This document shows positions 18,241 to 28,026 of a stretch of 64,000 nucleotides of DNA, one piece after another. A program made the translations under genes and the position numbers. Below the pieces are notes generated by a model. The model was not told the DNA's origin and made no database searches. It worked only from the letters and a program-made list of their open reading frames with translations. Source of the DNA: Sulfuritalea sp. (GTDB taxonomy: Bacteria > Pseudomonadota > Gammaproteobacteria > Burkholderiales > Rhodocyclaceae); the NCBI GenBank assembly GCA_023700805.1, contig JAMPYF010000011.1, forward strand, positions 39,888 to 103,887. Reading direction: 5' to 3'. How positions within the stretch are numbered: the first letter of the stretch is position 1; every line of letters begins with the position of its first letter.

Positions 18241-21200
18241 TCACACTTTCTCGATGTTGACCAGGAACGCCTTGTACTCCGGCGTCTGGCAATTGGCGTC
18301 GCCGACGAAAGGCGTCAGCGTGTTGGTGATGAAGCCCGGCTTGGTGACCCCCTTGAAGCCCCAGTGGATCGGAATGCCCACGGTATGCACTTTCTTGCCG
18401 TCGACGTCGAGCGTCTTGATGCGCTTGGTGACCACGGCGACCGCCTTGATGAAGCCGCGGTTGCTGCGCACCTTGACCTTGTCGCCGGTGGCGATGCCCT
18501 TCTCCTGCGCCAGCTGCTCGCTGATCTCGACGAACTGGTCGGGTTGCAGCACGGCGTTGATCCGGGAGTGCTTGGTCCAGAAGTGGAAGTGCTCGACCAG
18601 GCGATAGGTGGTGGCCACGTAGGGGAAGTCCTTGGCCTTGCCGAAGGTTTCCATGTCGCCCTTGAACACCCGCGCCGCCGGATTGCTGGCGGCTTTCGGA
18701 TTGCCGGGATGGAAGGGGTTCTTGTCCAGCGGCGTTTCGAAGGGCTCGTAATGCTCGGGGAAGGGACCGTCGGCCATGGCCGGCGCGAACAGCCGCGCCA
18801 CGCCTTCCGGCGTCATGATGAAGGGCATCACGTTCTCGTCGGGCGCCGCGTCGGGCCGCATGTCGGGCACGTCGTTGCCGCCCCAGGCCGTGCCGGTCCA
18901 CTTGATCACGGTGCGCTTCGGATCCCAGGGCTTGCCGGCCAGATCACACGAGGCGCGGTTGTAGATGATGCGCCGGTTGGCCGGCCAGGAGAAGCCCCAG
19001 TTCAGCGTCTGCCCCAGTCCCGAGGGATCGGAGTTGTCGCGCCGCGCCGTGAGATTGCCCGCCTGCGACCAGCAGCCGCTGTAGATCCAGTTGCCGCAGG
19101 AAGTGGAACCGTCGTCGCGCAGTTGCGCGAAGCCGGCCACCTGGTCGCCCGCCTTGACGATGACCTTGGTCTTGTCCTTCGGATCGAAGACATCGCCCAG
19201 CGCCTTGCCGGAGATCTCCATGAGGAGTTCCGCCGGCGACGGCTTGGCCGGGATGCGGTAGGGCCAGGTCAGGTTCATGATCGGCTCGGGCAGCTTGCCG
19301 CCGTCCTTGGCATACATCGCCTTGAGCTTGAGGAACAGCGCGGCCAGGATCTCGATGTCGCCCTTCGATTCGCCCGGACCGTCGGCGGCCTTCCAGTGCC
19401 ACTGGATGACGCGTCCGGAATTGGTGAAGCTGGCGGTCTCCTCGGCGAAGAGGTTGGCCGGCAGGCGGAACACCTCGGTCTGGACCTTGCTCGGATCGAC
19501 CTCGTTGAACTCGCCGTGCGGCTTCCAGAACTCCGAGGTGTCGGTGGCCAGCGGATCGATGACGACCAGGAACTTGAGCTTGGCCAGCGCATCGCCCACC
19601 TTCTTCTTGTTCGCCACCGAAGCCAGCGGGTTGAAGCCCTGGCAGAAGAAGCCGTTCATCTTGCCCTGGTGCATGCGCTCGAAGATCGCCAGCACGTCGT
19701 AGGCGGCATCCTTCTTCGGCAGCCAGTCGTAGCCGTAGTCGTTCTTGTCGGTCGCCGCGTTCCCGTACCAGGCCTTCTGCAGGCTGGTAAACCACTTCGG
19801 GAAGTTCTGCGGGAAGTTCATCTGGTTCGGCCGCAGCGCCTTCGGCGTGCGCTTCTCCAGATAGGTCTTGCGATCGACGTCGGCGTCGGTCGGCGCCGAC
19901 AGGTAGCCGGGCAGCACTTCCGAGTAGAGGCACATGTCGGTGATGCCCTGCACGTTGGCGTGCCCGCGCAGCGCATTGATGCCGCCGCCGGCCATGCCCA
20001 TGTTGCCGAGCAGGAGCTGGATCAGGGCCATGGTGCGGATGTTCTGCGAGCCGACCGAATGCTCGGTCCAGCCCAGCGCATAACAGATCGTCATGGTCTT
20101 GTCGGGCGCCGAGGTCTCGGCCATCATTTCGCAGATCTTGAGGAAGGCGTCCTGCGGCGTGCCGGTGGTCTTGCTCACCAGTTCCGGCGTGTAGCGGCTG
20201 TAATGCTTCTTCATCAGCTGGAACACGCAGTTCGGGTCCTGCAGCGTCGGATCGACCATGGCAAAGCCGTCCTTGCCCATCTGGTACTTCCAGGTGTCCT
20301 TGCCGTAACTGCGCTTCTCGGCGTTGTAGCCGGAGAAGAGGCCGTCGTCGAACTTGAAGCCTTCGTCGATCAGGAAAGCGGCGTTGGTGTAGTTCTTGAC
20401 GTACTCGTGATGGATCTTGTCCTTCGCCAGCAGGTAGTTGATGACGCCGCCGAGGAAGGCGATGTCGGTACCGGCGCGAATCGGCGCATAGAAATCCGCA
20501 ACCGCGGCCGAGCGCGTGAAGCGCGGATCGACCACGATCAACCTGGCCTTGCGGTCCTTCTTCGCTTCGATGACCCATTTGAAACCACAGGGATGCGCTT
20601 CGGCGGCATTGCCGCCCATGACGATCACCAGGTCCGAATTCTTCAGATCGACCCAGTGATTGGTCATTGCACCACGCCCAAATGTCGGACCCAGACTGGA
20701 TACCGTGGGGGCGTGTCAAATACGTGCTTGCGTGTCGAGTGCGACGACTCCGAGGTTGCGCAGGATCTTCGAGGTCAGGTAACCGGCTTCGTTGCCGGCG
20801 GCCGACGAGGCGAGGAAACCCGTGGTGTTCCAGCGGTTGACCGTGACGCCGTCGGCGTTCTTCTCGATCAGGTTGGCATCGCGGTCCTTCTTGACGTGGG
20901 CCGCGATGCGGTCGATGGCCTCATCCCAGGAGATGCGCTTCCACTCGCTGCTGCCGGCTTCGCGCACTTCGGGGTACTTGAGCCGGTTCGGGCTCTTGAC
21001 CATGTCCATCAGACCCGCGCCCTTCGGGCACAGCGTGCCGCGATTGACGGGATTGTCCGGATCGCCCTCGATATGGATGATGTCCGCTTTCGCGTTCTTG
21101 GACTTGTCGCCCGTGGTGTAGATCAGGACCCCGCAACTGACCGAGCAGTAGGGGCACATGTTGCGGGTTTCCGTGGCGTGGGCCAGCTTGTAGCTGCGCA

Positions 21201-21303
21201 CCTCCGCCAGGGCCGATGTCGGCGAGAATCCCATCAGTGCGATGGAAGACCCGGAGAGACCGGCGCCGCAGACCTTGAAGAACTGCCGCCGTGAGACTTG
21301 CAT
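18241..21303 (-). CDS. fdnG: Formate dehydrogenase alpha subunit, selenocysteine- and Mo/W-bis-MGD-containing
   Basis: One 1020-residue ORF when the TGA at 20716-20718 is read as Sec196. The context DTQARI-U-HAPTVSSLGPTFGRGAMTNHW matches E. coli FdnG around its Sec. A Tat signal (SRRQFFK) starts the protein, followed by the [4Fe-4S] motif C-P-Y-C-S-V-S-C-G. The enzyme oxidises formate to CO2 in the periplasm. The start has ribosome binding site AAGGAGGAG and a sigma-54 promoter 40-55 bp upstream. Automatic gene callers would split it into 588-bp and 2427-bp pieces; the second has no ribosome binding site. Confidence 0.97.
20688..20718 (-). promoter_or_regulatory. SECIS element of fdnG
   Basis: After the UGA (20718-20716) there are 18 nt, then the loop AGUCU (20697-20693) closed by UCC/GGG. 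The loop sequence and spacing match the E. coli fdnG SECIS (AAGUCUU). Confidence 0.75.
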
Positions 21304-21343
21304 TTTTTGACTCCTCCTTGTGTTATGCCAGCGTGCAAGTAAC

Positions 21344-21359
21344 GCAATTTGCGCGCCAA
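21344..21359 (-). promoter_or_regulatory. Sigma-54 (-24/-12) promoter of fdnG
   Basis: On the minus strand TTGGCGCG-caaa-TTGC fits the sigma-54 consensus TTGGCACG-N4-TTGC with one mismatch and correct GG-to-GC spacing. The predicted start is near 21332, leaving a ~29-nt leader before the fdnG ATG. Confidence 0.7.
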
Positions 21360-21410
21360 TTCACTGCGAGCAATGGGGTCAAGCACTTACCGCGTTGCAG
21401 CAGAGCGGCC

Positions 21411-21458
21411 GGGACAAAATGTCCATGCCGTTCGGGGGCAGGTGGGACAATTTGTCCC
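21411..21458. promoter_or_regulatory. Two palindromic activator sites (UAS) in the fdnG-regulator gap
   Basis: GGGACAAAATGTCC (21411-21424) and GGGACAATTTGTCCC (21444-21458) share GGGACA-N(2-3)-TGTCC. Their centres are about 33 bp apart, roughly three helical turns, and 60-100 bp upstream of the -24 box: the usual place for an enhancer-binding protein dimer pair. The activator encoded at 21540 is the natural candidate to bind here. Confidence 0.65.
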
Positions 21459-21539
21459 CGGCTGCTGACTTGATTGCCAAGCCGCGTCGAATTGACGATC
21501 ATTGCAGCCACAAGAGCAGTTCAATAACGGGGGAGACAC

Positions 21540-22934
21540 TTGAGTTCGATTCCTGCGGTCGCGCCGGCCGAGCTTTCGCCATGGCAGCACCAGTCGGTGC
21601 TGATCGTCGATGACGAGCCGGGCATGATCAGTTTCCTGCACCGTTCGCTGGCGCAGCGTTGCGGCTGGGTGGCCACCGCCGGCAGCGTCGAGGAGGCGGC
21701 GGAACTGCTGAGCCGGCGCCACTTCGACCTGATCGTGCTCGACATCGCGCTGCCCGGCCGCTCGGGCGTCGAATGGCTGCACCAGTTGCGCGACCAGGGC
21801 TTTGCCGGCGACGTGGTGCTGATGACGGCCTATGCCGACCTCGAAACCGCGATCGACGCGCTGCGCGCCGGCGCCGCCGACTTCCTGCTCAAGCCTTTCT
21901 CCGTGGCGCAGATGCTGAACGCCGTGAAGCGCTGCTTCGAGCGCTCCTCGCTGCGGCGCGAGAACTTCGTGCTGCGCCGCGAACTCGACCAGCGCGACGA
22001 CAGCGTCGAGGGCATGGTCGGCAACTCCGCCGCGATCCGCGAGGTCTGCGCCCGCATCAAACGCATCGCGCCGACGCCGTCGACGGTGTTGATCCATGGC
22101 GAATCGGGCACCGGCAAGGAGCTCGCCGCGCGCGCCCTGCATCGCATGAGCCTGCGCGGCAGCGGGAAAAATGCCGGTCCCTTCGTGCCGATCAACTGCG
22201 CGGCGATTGCCGAGGAGTTGATCGAGTCGGAGCTGTTCGGCCACGTCAAGGGCGCCTTCACCGGCGCCGCGGCCGGCCGCGAAGGCCTGTTCTATTACGC
22301 CCGCGGCGGCACGCTGTTTCTCGACGAAGTTTCCGAGCTGCCGCTGTCGCTGCAGGCCAAGCTGCTGCGCGTGCTGGACGAGCACAAGGTGCGCCCGGTC
22401 GGATCGGAACAGGAAGTGCCGGTGGATGTGCGCGTGGTCGCCGCGACCAACCGCGACCTGGTGGCGGAAGTTGCCGCCGGGCGTTTCCGCCGCGACTTGT
22501 ATTACCGGCTGCAGGTGGTCGAGGTGCGCATGCCGCCCCTGCGCGACCGCCTTGAGGATCTGCCCGATCTGGTCGATTATTTCATCGGCCAGCTGGCGGC
22601 CCGCCTCGGCGTCGCCGAGCTCGCCTGCGACGAGGAGTCGCTGGCGCGGCTGGCGCGCTACAGTTGGCCGGGCAATGTGCGCGAACTGAAGAATTTGATC
22701 GAGCGTTCGCTGATACTGGGCTATTTCGCCGACGATTTCGCGGTGGACGAGGAAAGCGCCGCGTCGCCAGCGCCAACTCTCGAAGCCGACGTCGAGGAAT
22801 CGCTGGCAAGCATAGAGCGCCGCCACATCCTCGGCGTGTTGGAAACCTGCAAGGGCAACAAGTCGGAGGCAGCACGCCGCCTCGGCGTCTCGCGCAAGAC
22901 CCTGGAGCGCAAGTGCACGGCGTGGGGGAGCTAG
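21540..22934 (+). CDS. Sigma-54-dependent response regulator (NtrC family), predicted activator of fdnGHI
   Basis: 464 residues, start TTG 21540-21542 behind GGGGGAG. A receiver domain (about 18-130, phospho-acceptor Asp68 in VLDIALPG) precedes an AAA+ domain with Walker A GESGTGKE, the sigma-54 contact loop GAFTGA, and LFLDEVSEL. The C-terminus is a Fis-type helix-turn-helix ([17 protein letters not shown]). Residues 409-414 (SPAPTL), in the linker before the DNA-binding domain, are encoded by a reverse copy of the dispersed motif. Divergent to fdnG, and next to its kinase, it likely senses formate or redox state; the ligand is not known. Confidence 0.92.
   Translation: MSSIPAVAPAELSPWQHQSVLIVDDEPGMISFLHRSLAQRCGWVATAGSVEEAAELLSRRHFDLIVLDIALPGRSGVEWLHQLRDQGFAGDVVLMTAYADLETAIDALRAGAADFLLKPFSVAQMLNAVKRCFERSSLRRENFVLRRELDQRDDSVEGMVGNSAAIREVCARIKRIAPTPSTVLIHGESGTGKELAARALHRMSLRGSGKNAGPFVPINCAAIAEELIESELFGHVKGAFTGAAAGREGLFYYARGGTLFLDEVSELPLSLQAKLLRVLDEHKVRPVGSEQEVPVDVRVVAATNRDLVAEVAAGRFRRDLYYRLQVVEVRMPPLRDRLEDLPDLVDYFIGQLAARLGVAELACDEESLARLARYSWPGNVRELKNLIERSLILGYFADDFAVDEESAASPAPTLEADVEESLASIERRHILGVLETCKGNKSEAARRLGVSRKTLERKCTAWGS
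22756..22778 (-). repeat. Dispersed motif, copy 4 (in the sigma-54 regulator gene)
   Basis: Minus-strand core at 22778-22765, tail ACGCGGCGC, preceded by CGAG. The gene is on the plus strand and reads it as S-P-A-P-T-L. Confidence 0.85.
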
Positions 22935-22968
22935 CATTGCCACGGCATGAGCCGCGGCCAACATAGGC

Positions 22969-25011
22969 ATGCTGTCCCGTCTCGCCGCGCGCTTTCGCGG
23001 TTCGCTGCGCTTCAAGCTGCTGGCGCTGGGACTGGGGCCGCTCCTGGTCGCCGTGCCGATCCTGATCGGCATCCTCGCCGGCTGGGGCGCGGTGTATTAC
23101 GACCGGCTGCTGATCACCAAGGTGCAGAGCGACCTGGCCGTCGCCCACGGTTATTTCCGGCAGGTCAAGGACGTGCTCGACCGCCGCGTCGAGGCCCTCG
23201 CGGGCTCGGAGCGGCTTGCCCGCGCCTTGCGCGAGCGGGCGAATCCTGCGGCGCTGGACGAACTGTTGCGCGAGATGCGTCGCCAGCTCGGGATCGACTT
23301 CCTGATCCTGCTCGACGGCGAGGGGCGCGTGCGCGCCGCCAGCAGCGGCCCGGCGCCGGGCAGCCGCTACGGCGACTGGGCGGTCGTGCGCCGTGCGCTG
23401 TCAGGCCACGCCGAAGCTGAGGTGGATATCTTCAATGCCGCCCAGCTTGCCGAAATTGACCCTGGGCTGACCGCCAAGGCGCACACGCCGCTGATCGCCA
23501 CCCGCAATGCACGGGCGACGCAGCGCAAGGAGGAGACCAGCGGCATGGTGATGCACGCCGCCGCGCCGATTGCCGCCGCTACCCGCGAGGGCAGCGCCGG
23601 TGTGCTGGTCGGCGGCCTGCTGCTCAACAAGAATCTCGAATTCGTCGATCGCATCAACGATATCGTCTATCCGGAAGGCGCCCTGCCGCTGGGCAGCATC
23701 GGCACCGCAACCCTGTTTCTCGACGACGTGCGGATTGCCACGAATGTGCGCCTGTTCGAGAACGTGCGCGCCATCGGCACCCGCGTTTCGGCAGCCGTGC
23801 GCTACACGGTGCTGGAGCAGGGGCGCACCTGGCTGGACCGCGCCTTCGTGGTCAACGACTGGTATGTCTCTGCCTACGAACCGATCGTCGACAGTGGCGG
23901 CAAGCGGGTCGGCATGCTCTATGTCGGTTTTCTCGAAGAACCGTTCCAGCATGCGCGCTGGCTGGCGCTGGCGGCGGTGGCGCTGCTGTTCGTACTCACC
24001 GTGGCGGTGGCCGCATTCGTCTCGCTGCGCCTGGCGCGGCACGTCTCGCAACCGGTGGAGCGCATGCACGGCACCATGAGCGCCATCGAGGCGGGCCGGA
24101 CCGAGGCGCGGGTCGGCGTCCATCCGCCGGATATCGACGAGGCGGACGAGCTGGCCGAGCTGGCCGCGCATTTCGACCGCCTGCTGGACCGGCTCGAAAT
24201 CCAGACGGACGCGCTGCAACGCTGGGGCCACGAACTCGACGGCAAGGTCGCCGCGCGCACCGCGGAACTCGCGGCCGCCAACCAGACCCTGCGCTCGGCT
24301 CAGCAACGCCTCGTCATGTCGGAAAAGCTCGCCGCGATCGGCCAGCTCGCCGCCGGCGTGGCGCACGAGATCAACAATCCGGTGGCGGTGATCCAGGGCA
24401 ATCTCGACGTGCTGCGCGAAACCCTGGGAGCGGCCGCCGAACCGGCAATGGACGAGATCCGCCTGATCCAGGACCAGGTGTTCCGCATCCGCCTGATTGT
24501 GACCAAGCTGCTGCAGTTCGCGCGCCCCGCCGAATACGTCGGCTATCTGGAACCGGTGCGTCTCGACCAGGTGGTGCAGGACAGCCTGGTGCTGGTGGCG
24601 CACCAGTTGAAGAAGACCTGCGTCGAGGTGGTCCAGGTGACGCCGGCGACGCGGCCGGTGACGATCAACCGCAACGAATTGCAGCAGGTGTTGATCAACC
24701 TCATCGTCAATGCCCTGCAGGCCATGCCCGAGGGCGGCACCCTGCTGCTGACCACCGGCGACCGCGAGGAAAACGGCATCCCGGGCGGCTATGTCGCCGT
24801 GGCCGACAGCGGCCCGGGCATCCCTCCCGAAATCCGCGAGCGCCTGTTCGATCCCTTTTTCACCACCAAGACCAGCGACGGCACCGGCCTCGGCCTGTGG
24901 GTCAGCCTGGGCCTGGTGCAGCGCTATGGCGGCCGCATCGAGGTTGCCACGCCGCCCGCAGGCGGCTCGGTGTTCACCGTGTGGCTGCCGAACGAAGCCC
25001 AGGCCGCCTAG
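22969..25011 (+). CDS. Membrane sensor histidine kinase, partner of the sigma-54 regulator
   Basis: 680 residues. Helix 1 (about 22-45), a large periplasmic double-Cache-like domain (about 46-325), helix 2 (about 326-347), HAMP, a coiled coil, then HisKA with His466 in GVAHEINNPVAVIQGN and an ATPase domain (NALQAMPEGG, ADSGPGIP, GTGLGLW). It should phosphorylate the regulator 34 bp upstream. The periplasmic sensing domain fits a periplasmic signal such as formate, but the ligand is inference. It ends in a 4-bp convergent overlap with dsbC. Confidence 0.9.
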   Translation: MLSRLAARFRGSLRFKLLALGLGPLLVAVPILIGILAGWGAVYYDRLLITKVQSDLAVAHGYFRQVKDVLDRRVEALAGSERLARALRERANPAALDELLREMRRQLGIDFLILLDGEGRVRAASSGPAPGSRYGDWAVVRRALSGHAEAEVDIFNAAQLAEIDPGLTAKAHTPLIATRNARATQRKEETSGMVMHAAAPIAAATREGSAGVLVGGLLLNKNLEFVDRINDIVYPEGALPLGSIGTATLFLDDVRIATNVRLFENVRAIGTRVSAAVRYTVLEQGRTWLDRAFVVNDWYVSAYEPIVDSGGKRVGMLYVGFLEEPFQHARWLALAAVALLFVLTVAVAAFVSLRLARHVSQPVERMHGTMSAIEAGRTEARVGVHPPDIDEADELAELAAHFDRLLDRLEIQTDALQRWGHELDGKVAARTAELAAANQTLRSAQQRLVMSEKLAAIGQLAAGVAHEINNPVAVIQGNLDVLRETLGAAAEPAMDEIRLIQDQVFRIRLIVTKLLQFARPAEYVGYLEPVRLDQVVQDSLVLVAHQLKKTCVEVVQVTPATRPVTINRNELQQVLINLIVNALQAMPEGGTLLLTTGDREENGIPGGYVAVADSGPGIPPEIRERLFDPFFTTKTSDGTGLGLWVSLGLVQRYGGRIEVATPPAGGSVFTVWLPNEAQAA

Positions 25012-25688
25012 CCGCCCGCGGGGTTGAAACGCTTCTCGATTTCCGCCGCCGGGATATAGCCGCCGACGCGTTCGCCGCTGGCAAAGAAGATCGCCGGCGT
25101 GCCGTTGATGCGCAGCTTGCCGCCGAGCTGGGCGGATTTGTCGAGCCCGGCGGTATTGCACTTGGCCGGAGCGGCAGGCGGCGCCTTGCCGGCCGTCATC
25201 CAGTCTACCCAGGCTTTCGCCTTGTCCGGCGCGCACCAGATCGCCTTCGACTTGTCGTAGGAATCGTCGCCCAGCACCGGCAGCAGGAAGGTATAGACGG
25301 TCACGTCCTTCAGCGTCAGGAGGTCTTTCGCCAGCTTCTTGCAATAGCCGCAGTTCGGGTCCTCGAAGGTGACCATGACGTTCTTGCCCGAACCGCGCAC
25401 CTGCTTGACCGCCAGATCCAGGGGCAGGGCGTTGAACTGGCGCTCCGCCGTGATGTTCCTGCCGGTCTTCATGTCCAGCAGATTGCCGAATATCAGGTAG
25501 GTGGCCTTGTCGTCGGCGTAGAAGATCTGGCCGTCTATCGTCACTTCCCAGATTCCCGCCATGGGCGCCTTGACGATTTTTTCGACCTTGCCCAGCTTGG
25601 CTTCGACGGCCTTCTTGACGTCGGCTTCGTCAGCGAAGGCGGCGAGGGATACACAGGCCAGGGTGGCGGCCAGCAAAGATAGTTTCAT
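25008..25688 (-). CDS. dsbC: Thiol:disulfide interchange protein DsbC
   Basis: 226 residues with a cleavable signal peptide (cut near AFA-DE). An N-terminal dimerisation domain is followed by a thioredoxin-fold with C113-G-Y-C116 and cis-Pro in NGTPAIFF. DsbC isomerises wrong disulfides in the periplasm; a second Cys pair (Cys in AIWC and PAKC) matches the structural disulfide of DsbC. It lies 33 bp downstream of the Ubi hydroxylase gene, an order common in betaproteobacteria. Confidence 0.93.
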   Translation of the reverse strand: MKLSLLAATLACVSLAAFADEADVKKAVEAKLGKVEKIVKAPMAGIWEVTIDGQIFYADDKATYLIFGNLLDMKTGRNITAERQFNALPLDLAVKQVRGSGKNVMVTFEDPNCGYCKKLAKDLLTLKDVTVYTFLLPVLGDDSYDKSKAIWCAPDKAKAWVDWMTAGKAPPAAPAKCNTAGLDKSAQLGGKLRINGTPAIFFASGERVGGYIPAAEIEKRFNPAGG

Positions 25689-25721
25689 GAGTTCTCCAGG
25701 GAAATTCGGGGCGCCCTTGCT

Positions 25722-26879
25722 TCAGGACGCGAGCGCATAACGGACCAACAGGTTCTTTACGACCGGCAATGTATTGGTGAGGTTCAATCCGAAATTGCGC
25801 AGACGCTTCAGTGAACCCGCGGCGGGCCCGAAAAGGTCGTGCAGGCTGTCGGTCAGCGTCTGCAAGGTCACCACTTCCTCCTTGCGCGCCCGCTCGTAGC
25901 CGCGCAGCAGGGCCAGGTCGCCGCAATCGACATGGCCGGGCTTGTCGCACAGCACCCCGGCCAGGACCCGCGCATCCTGGAAGCCCAGGTTGATGCCGTG
26001 GCCGGACAGCGGATGTATCGTGTGCGCCGCATCGCCGATCAGCGCCAGGCGCGGCGCCACGGACCGCGGCGCGCGCATCAGGCGCAAGGGAAAGCCGGCC
26101 GCCGGCGTCAGCAGTTCCAGCGCGCCCAGGCGCTGCCCGCCTGCCTCGGCAACGCGGGCGCACAGCGCGGCGGGATCGAGCGCCAGCAGTTCGCGCCCGG
26201 GATCCTGCGCGGCCGACCAGACCATCGACATGCGATTGCCCGGCAAGGGCAGCCAGGCCAGCACCCCGTCCTGGCGGAACCACTGGAAGGCCGTGTCGCG
26301 GTGCGGCAGTTCGGTGGCGAAGTTGGCCACCACGCCGAGCTGGTCGTAAGGGTCGAAACGCACGTCTATGCCGGCCGCGGCGCGGGTCCAGGAATCGGCG
26401 CCGTCGGCCGCCACGACCAGTCGCGCCGCAAGGCTGCGGCCGTCGGCAAGGGTCAGCTGCGCCGCCTCGGCGCCTATCGCCAGGGCTTGCGGGCGCGCCG
26501 GGCAGAGCAGGGTCAGATTGCCCTGGCGCTTGACGGTCTCCCACAGCTCGCGCTGCATCAGCGAGGATTCGAGGATCCAGGCCAGTTCCGGGACGCCGCA
26601 GCCATACGCCGTGAAATCCAGGCGGCCGCCGGCATCGCCGTGTATTTCCATGGCCCGCACGGCTTCCATGCGCTCCGCCGCCAGATGGCGCCAGGCGCCC
26701 AGGTCATCGAGGAAACGCGCGTTGGCCGGGCTGATGGCATAGACACGCGTATCCCAGTCTTCCGCAAACACCGGCGCCCGCCCTTCGACCAGCGCCACCG
26801 ACAGCGACGAGCGGCGCAAGGCCGCCGCCAGCGCCAGCCCCGCCAGCCCCCCGCCCACAATCACGATATCGAAATTCAT
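25722..26879 (-). CDS. UbiH/UbiF/VisC-family FAD-dependent ubiquinone hydroxylase
   Basis: 385 residues from ATG 26879, chosen because the FAD-binding motif starts at once (MNFDIVIVGGGLAGLALAAAL); the upstream TTG at 26915 adds only 12 residues. Other family motifs are VVAADGADSWTR and the second FAD block LIGDAAHTIHPLSGHGINLGFQDA. The enzyme hydroxylates the ring of a ubiquinone precursor. Betaproteobacteria use several paralogues with different site-specificity, so I give no exact Ubi letter. It is followed by dsbC. Confidence 0.9.
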   Translation of the reverse strand: MNFDIVIVGGGLAGLALAAALRRSSLSVALVEGRAPVFAEDWDTRVYAISPANARFLDDLGAWRHLAAERMEAVRAMEIHGDAGGRLDFTAYGCGVPELAWILESSLMQRELWETVKRQGNLTLLCPARPQALAIGAEAAQLTLADGRSLAARLVVAADGADSWTRAAAGIDVRFDPYDQLGVVANFATELPHRDTAFQWFRQDGVLAWLPLPGNRMSMVWSAAQDPGRELLALDPAALCARVAEAGGQRLGALELLTPAAGFPLRLMRAPRSVAPRLALIGDAAHTIHPLSGHGINLGFQDARVLAGVLCDKPGHVDCGDLALLRGYERARKEEVVTLQTLTDSLHDLFGPAAGSLKRLRNFGLNLTNTLPVVKNLLVRYALAS

Positions 26880-26953
26880 GGCCCAATTGTCGCCTACCGG
26901 CGCTTGTCTTGACAAGGCAAGCCTGCGGCGAGGATAATTCCGCCCCTTTGCAT

Positions 26954-27030
26954 GGTGATGTAGCTCAGTCGGTTAGAGCATCGGATTCATAATCCGGGGG
27001 TCGGTGGTTCAAGTCCACTCATCACCACCA
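26954..27030 (+). tRNA. tRNA-Met (CAU), elongator type
   Basis: 77 nt with encoded CCA. Acceptor stem GGTGATG/CATCACC, D-loop AGCTCAGTCGGTTAGAGC, anticodon loop TTCATAA with CAT, T arm GGTGGTTCAAGTCCACT. The sequence matches betaproteobacterial elongator tRNA-Met rather than the initiator. A 50-bp copy of its 3' half recurs at 27970. Confidence 0.93.
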
Positions 27031-27031
27031 G
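26982..27031 (+). repeat. Left copy of a 50-bp direct repeat (3' part of tRNA-Met)
   Basis: From the anticodon arm through CCA-G, 49 of 50 bases are identical to 27970-28019. This is the pattern left when an element integrates into the 3' end of a tRNA gene (att-type repeat). Confidence 0.85.
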
Positions 27032-27039
27032 TCATACCA

Positions 27040-27065
27040 AGGCCTCCAGCGATGGAGGCCTTTTT
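27040..27065 (+). terminator. Terminator after tRNA-Met
   Basis: Stem AGGCCTCC / GGAGGCCT around AGCGAT, followed by TTTTTC. A related but diverged hairpin follows the second repeat copy at 28027. Confidence 0.85.
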
Positions 27066-27147
27066 CATTGGCAGCCAAGAAAACAAAATGTAATCACTGT
27101 GTACTCAGCCTAGACAAGTGTCGACTGTTTAGAACATAAAGATAGAA

Positions 27148-27165
27148 TATACAAAGTATTGTATA
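27148..27165. promoter_or_regulatory. Palindromic operator of the toxin-antitoxin pair
   Basis: TATACAA (27148-27154) and TTGTATA (27159-27165) form a perfect 7-bp inverted repeat with 4-bp spacer, ending 7 bp before the toxin ATG. The surroundings are AT-rich and contain -10-like TAGAAT/TATAGT. Autorepression by the antitoxin is the usual arrangement for such loci. Confidence 0.55.
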
Positions 27166-27172
27166 GTTCGGC

Positions 27173-27505
27173 ATGGCCTTTAAACCTGTTGAATTTCGCG
27201 GCAACGCCCTGGACGAACTACGCAGCTTTCCTGAAGCCGCTCGCCGAGCGGCAGGATTCCAGATTGACCGCTTACAGCGTGGTTACGAACCCGAAGACTG
27301 GAAGCCGATGTCATCAGTCGGAAAGGGCGTACGCGAAGTGCGGATACGGGATGAGGCAGGGGCATTTCGGGTGATCTACCTGACGAAGCTTGAAGATGCA
27401 GTTTATGTACTTCATTGCTTTCAGAAGAAAACCCAAAAGACTGCGACGGGTGATATTGAACTCGCGCGTAATCGCTACAAGGAATTGATGAGGACGAAGC
27501 CATGA
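27173..27505 (+). CDS. HigB/Gp49-type (RelE superfamily) toxin
   Basis: 110 residues. The pattern FRGNALDELRSFP, then GYEPEDWKPMSSVGKGVREVRIRDEAGAFRVIYL and YVLHCFQKKTQKT matches phage-derived Gp49-like toxins of the HigB2 type, mRNA interferases acting on the ribosome. The conserved basic/aromatic end (FQKKTQKT) is intact. Toxin-first order with the antitoxin overlapping by 4 bp is typical of HigBA. The gene is less GC-rich than the chromosome around it, suggesting transfer. Confidence 0.88.
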   Translation: MAFKPVEFRGNALDELRSFPEAARRAAGFQIDRLQRGYEPEDWKPMSSVGKGVREVRIRDEAGAFRVIYLTKLEDAVYVLHCFQKKTQKTATGDIELARNRYKELMRTKP

Positions 27506-27783
27506 GCAAACAAAGATTCCAAAGCATCTGGGACGCCATTGAGGACACGCCGCAACTGGCGGCCAGCATGCGCGCGCGCTCTGAACTGATCATCGAGCTG
27601 ACCGAGCTGATTAAAAGGCGCGGAATGACTCAGGCCGATGCCGCCAAGATGTTTGGCGTCACCCAACCGCGTATCTCGGACCTAATGCGCGGCAAGGTCG
27701 AGTTGTTCTCGCTGGATGCGTTGGTCGATATGGCGGCCATTGCAGGCCTTGCTCCGCACGTCAAGATCAAGAAGGCTGCCTGA
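27502..27783 (+). CDS. XRE-family antitoxin (HigA-like)
   Basis: 93 residues, ATG overlapping the toxin stop. The helix-turn-helix is GMTQADAAKMFGVTQPRISDLMRGK (about residues 40-64, quoted in part: TQADAAKMFGVTQPRI). The C-terminal LDALVDMAAIAGL matches antitoxins paired with Gp49-like toxins. It should neutralise the toxin and repress the operon. After its stop, 27784-27969 shows no clear gene and may be decayed element sequence. Confidence 0.88.
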   Translation: MSKQRFQSIWDAIEDTPQLAASMRARSELIIELTELIKRRGMTQADAAKMFGVTQPRISDLMRGKVELFSLDALVDMAAIAGLAPHVKIKKAA

Positions 27784-27969
27784 CAAGGACCGTAACGATG
27801 TTGGGGTGGATTGCACGGAGAGAACTTTCGCGAGCACCGAGCCTTTTCTAACTGGGCCGGATTTTTCATCGATATGGGAACTGGCGTTTCGCTGGTCCGA
27901 TTGCGAACCGAAAAGCGGCGTCGGAGACATTCCCGAGCAAGTCACACAAGCCACTTACCGCCTTGTACG

Positions 27970-28019
27970 CGGATTCATAATCCAGGGGTCGGTGGTTCAA
28001 GTCCACTCATCACCACCAG
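27970..28019 (+). repeat. Right copy of the 50-bp direct repeat (orphan 3' half of tRNA-Met)
   Basis: Differs from the tRNA copy at one base (A for G at 27984). The 5' half of the tRNA is missing, so it is not a functional tRNA gene. It bounds the toxin-antitoxin islet on the right. Confidence 0.85.
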
Positions 28020-28026
28020 CTTTCAA

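Noticed and set aside
18241..20667. A separate formate dehydrogenase gene starting at 20667
   Set aside because: It is the part of fdnG after the Sec codon; the preceding residues HAPTVSSLGPTFGRG are conserved and in frame, and no ribosome binding site precedes the ATG.
18364..21294. 976-codon plus-strand ORF opposite fdnG
   Set aside because: Antisense shadow in GC-rich DNA; His/Arg/Gly-rich translation without domains, while fdnG on the other strand is fully conserved. The same applies to the long ORFs at 1027-2391 and 46351-49728.
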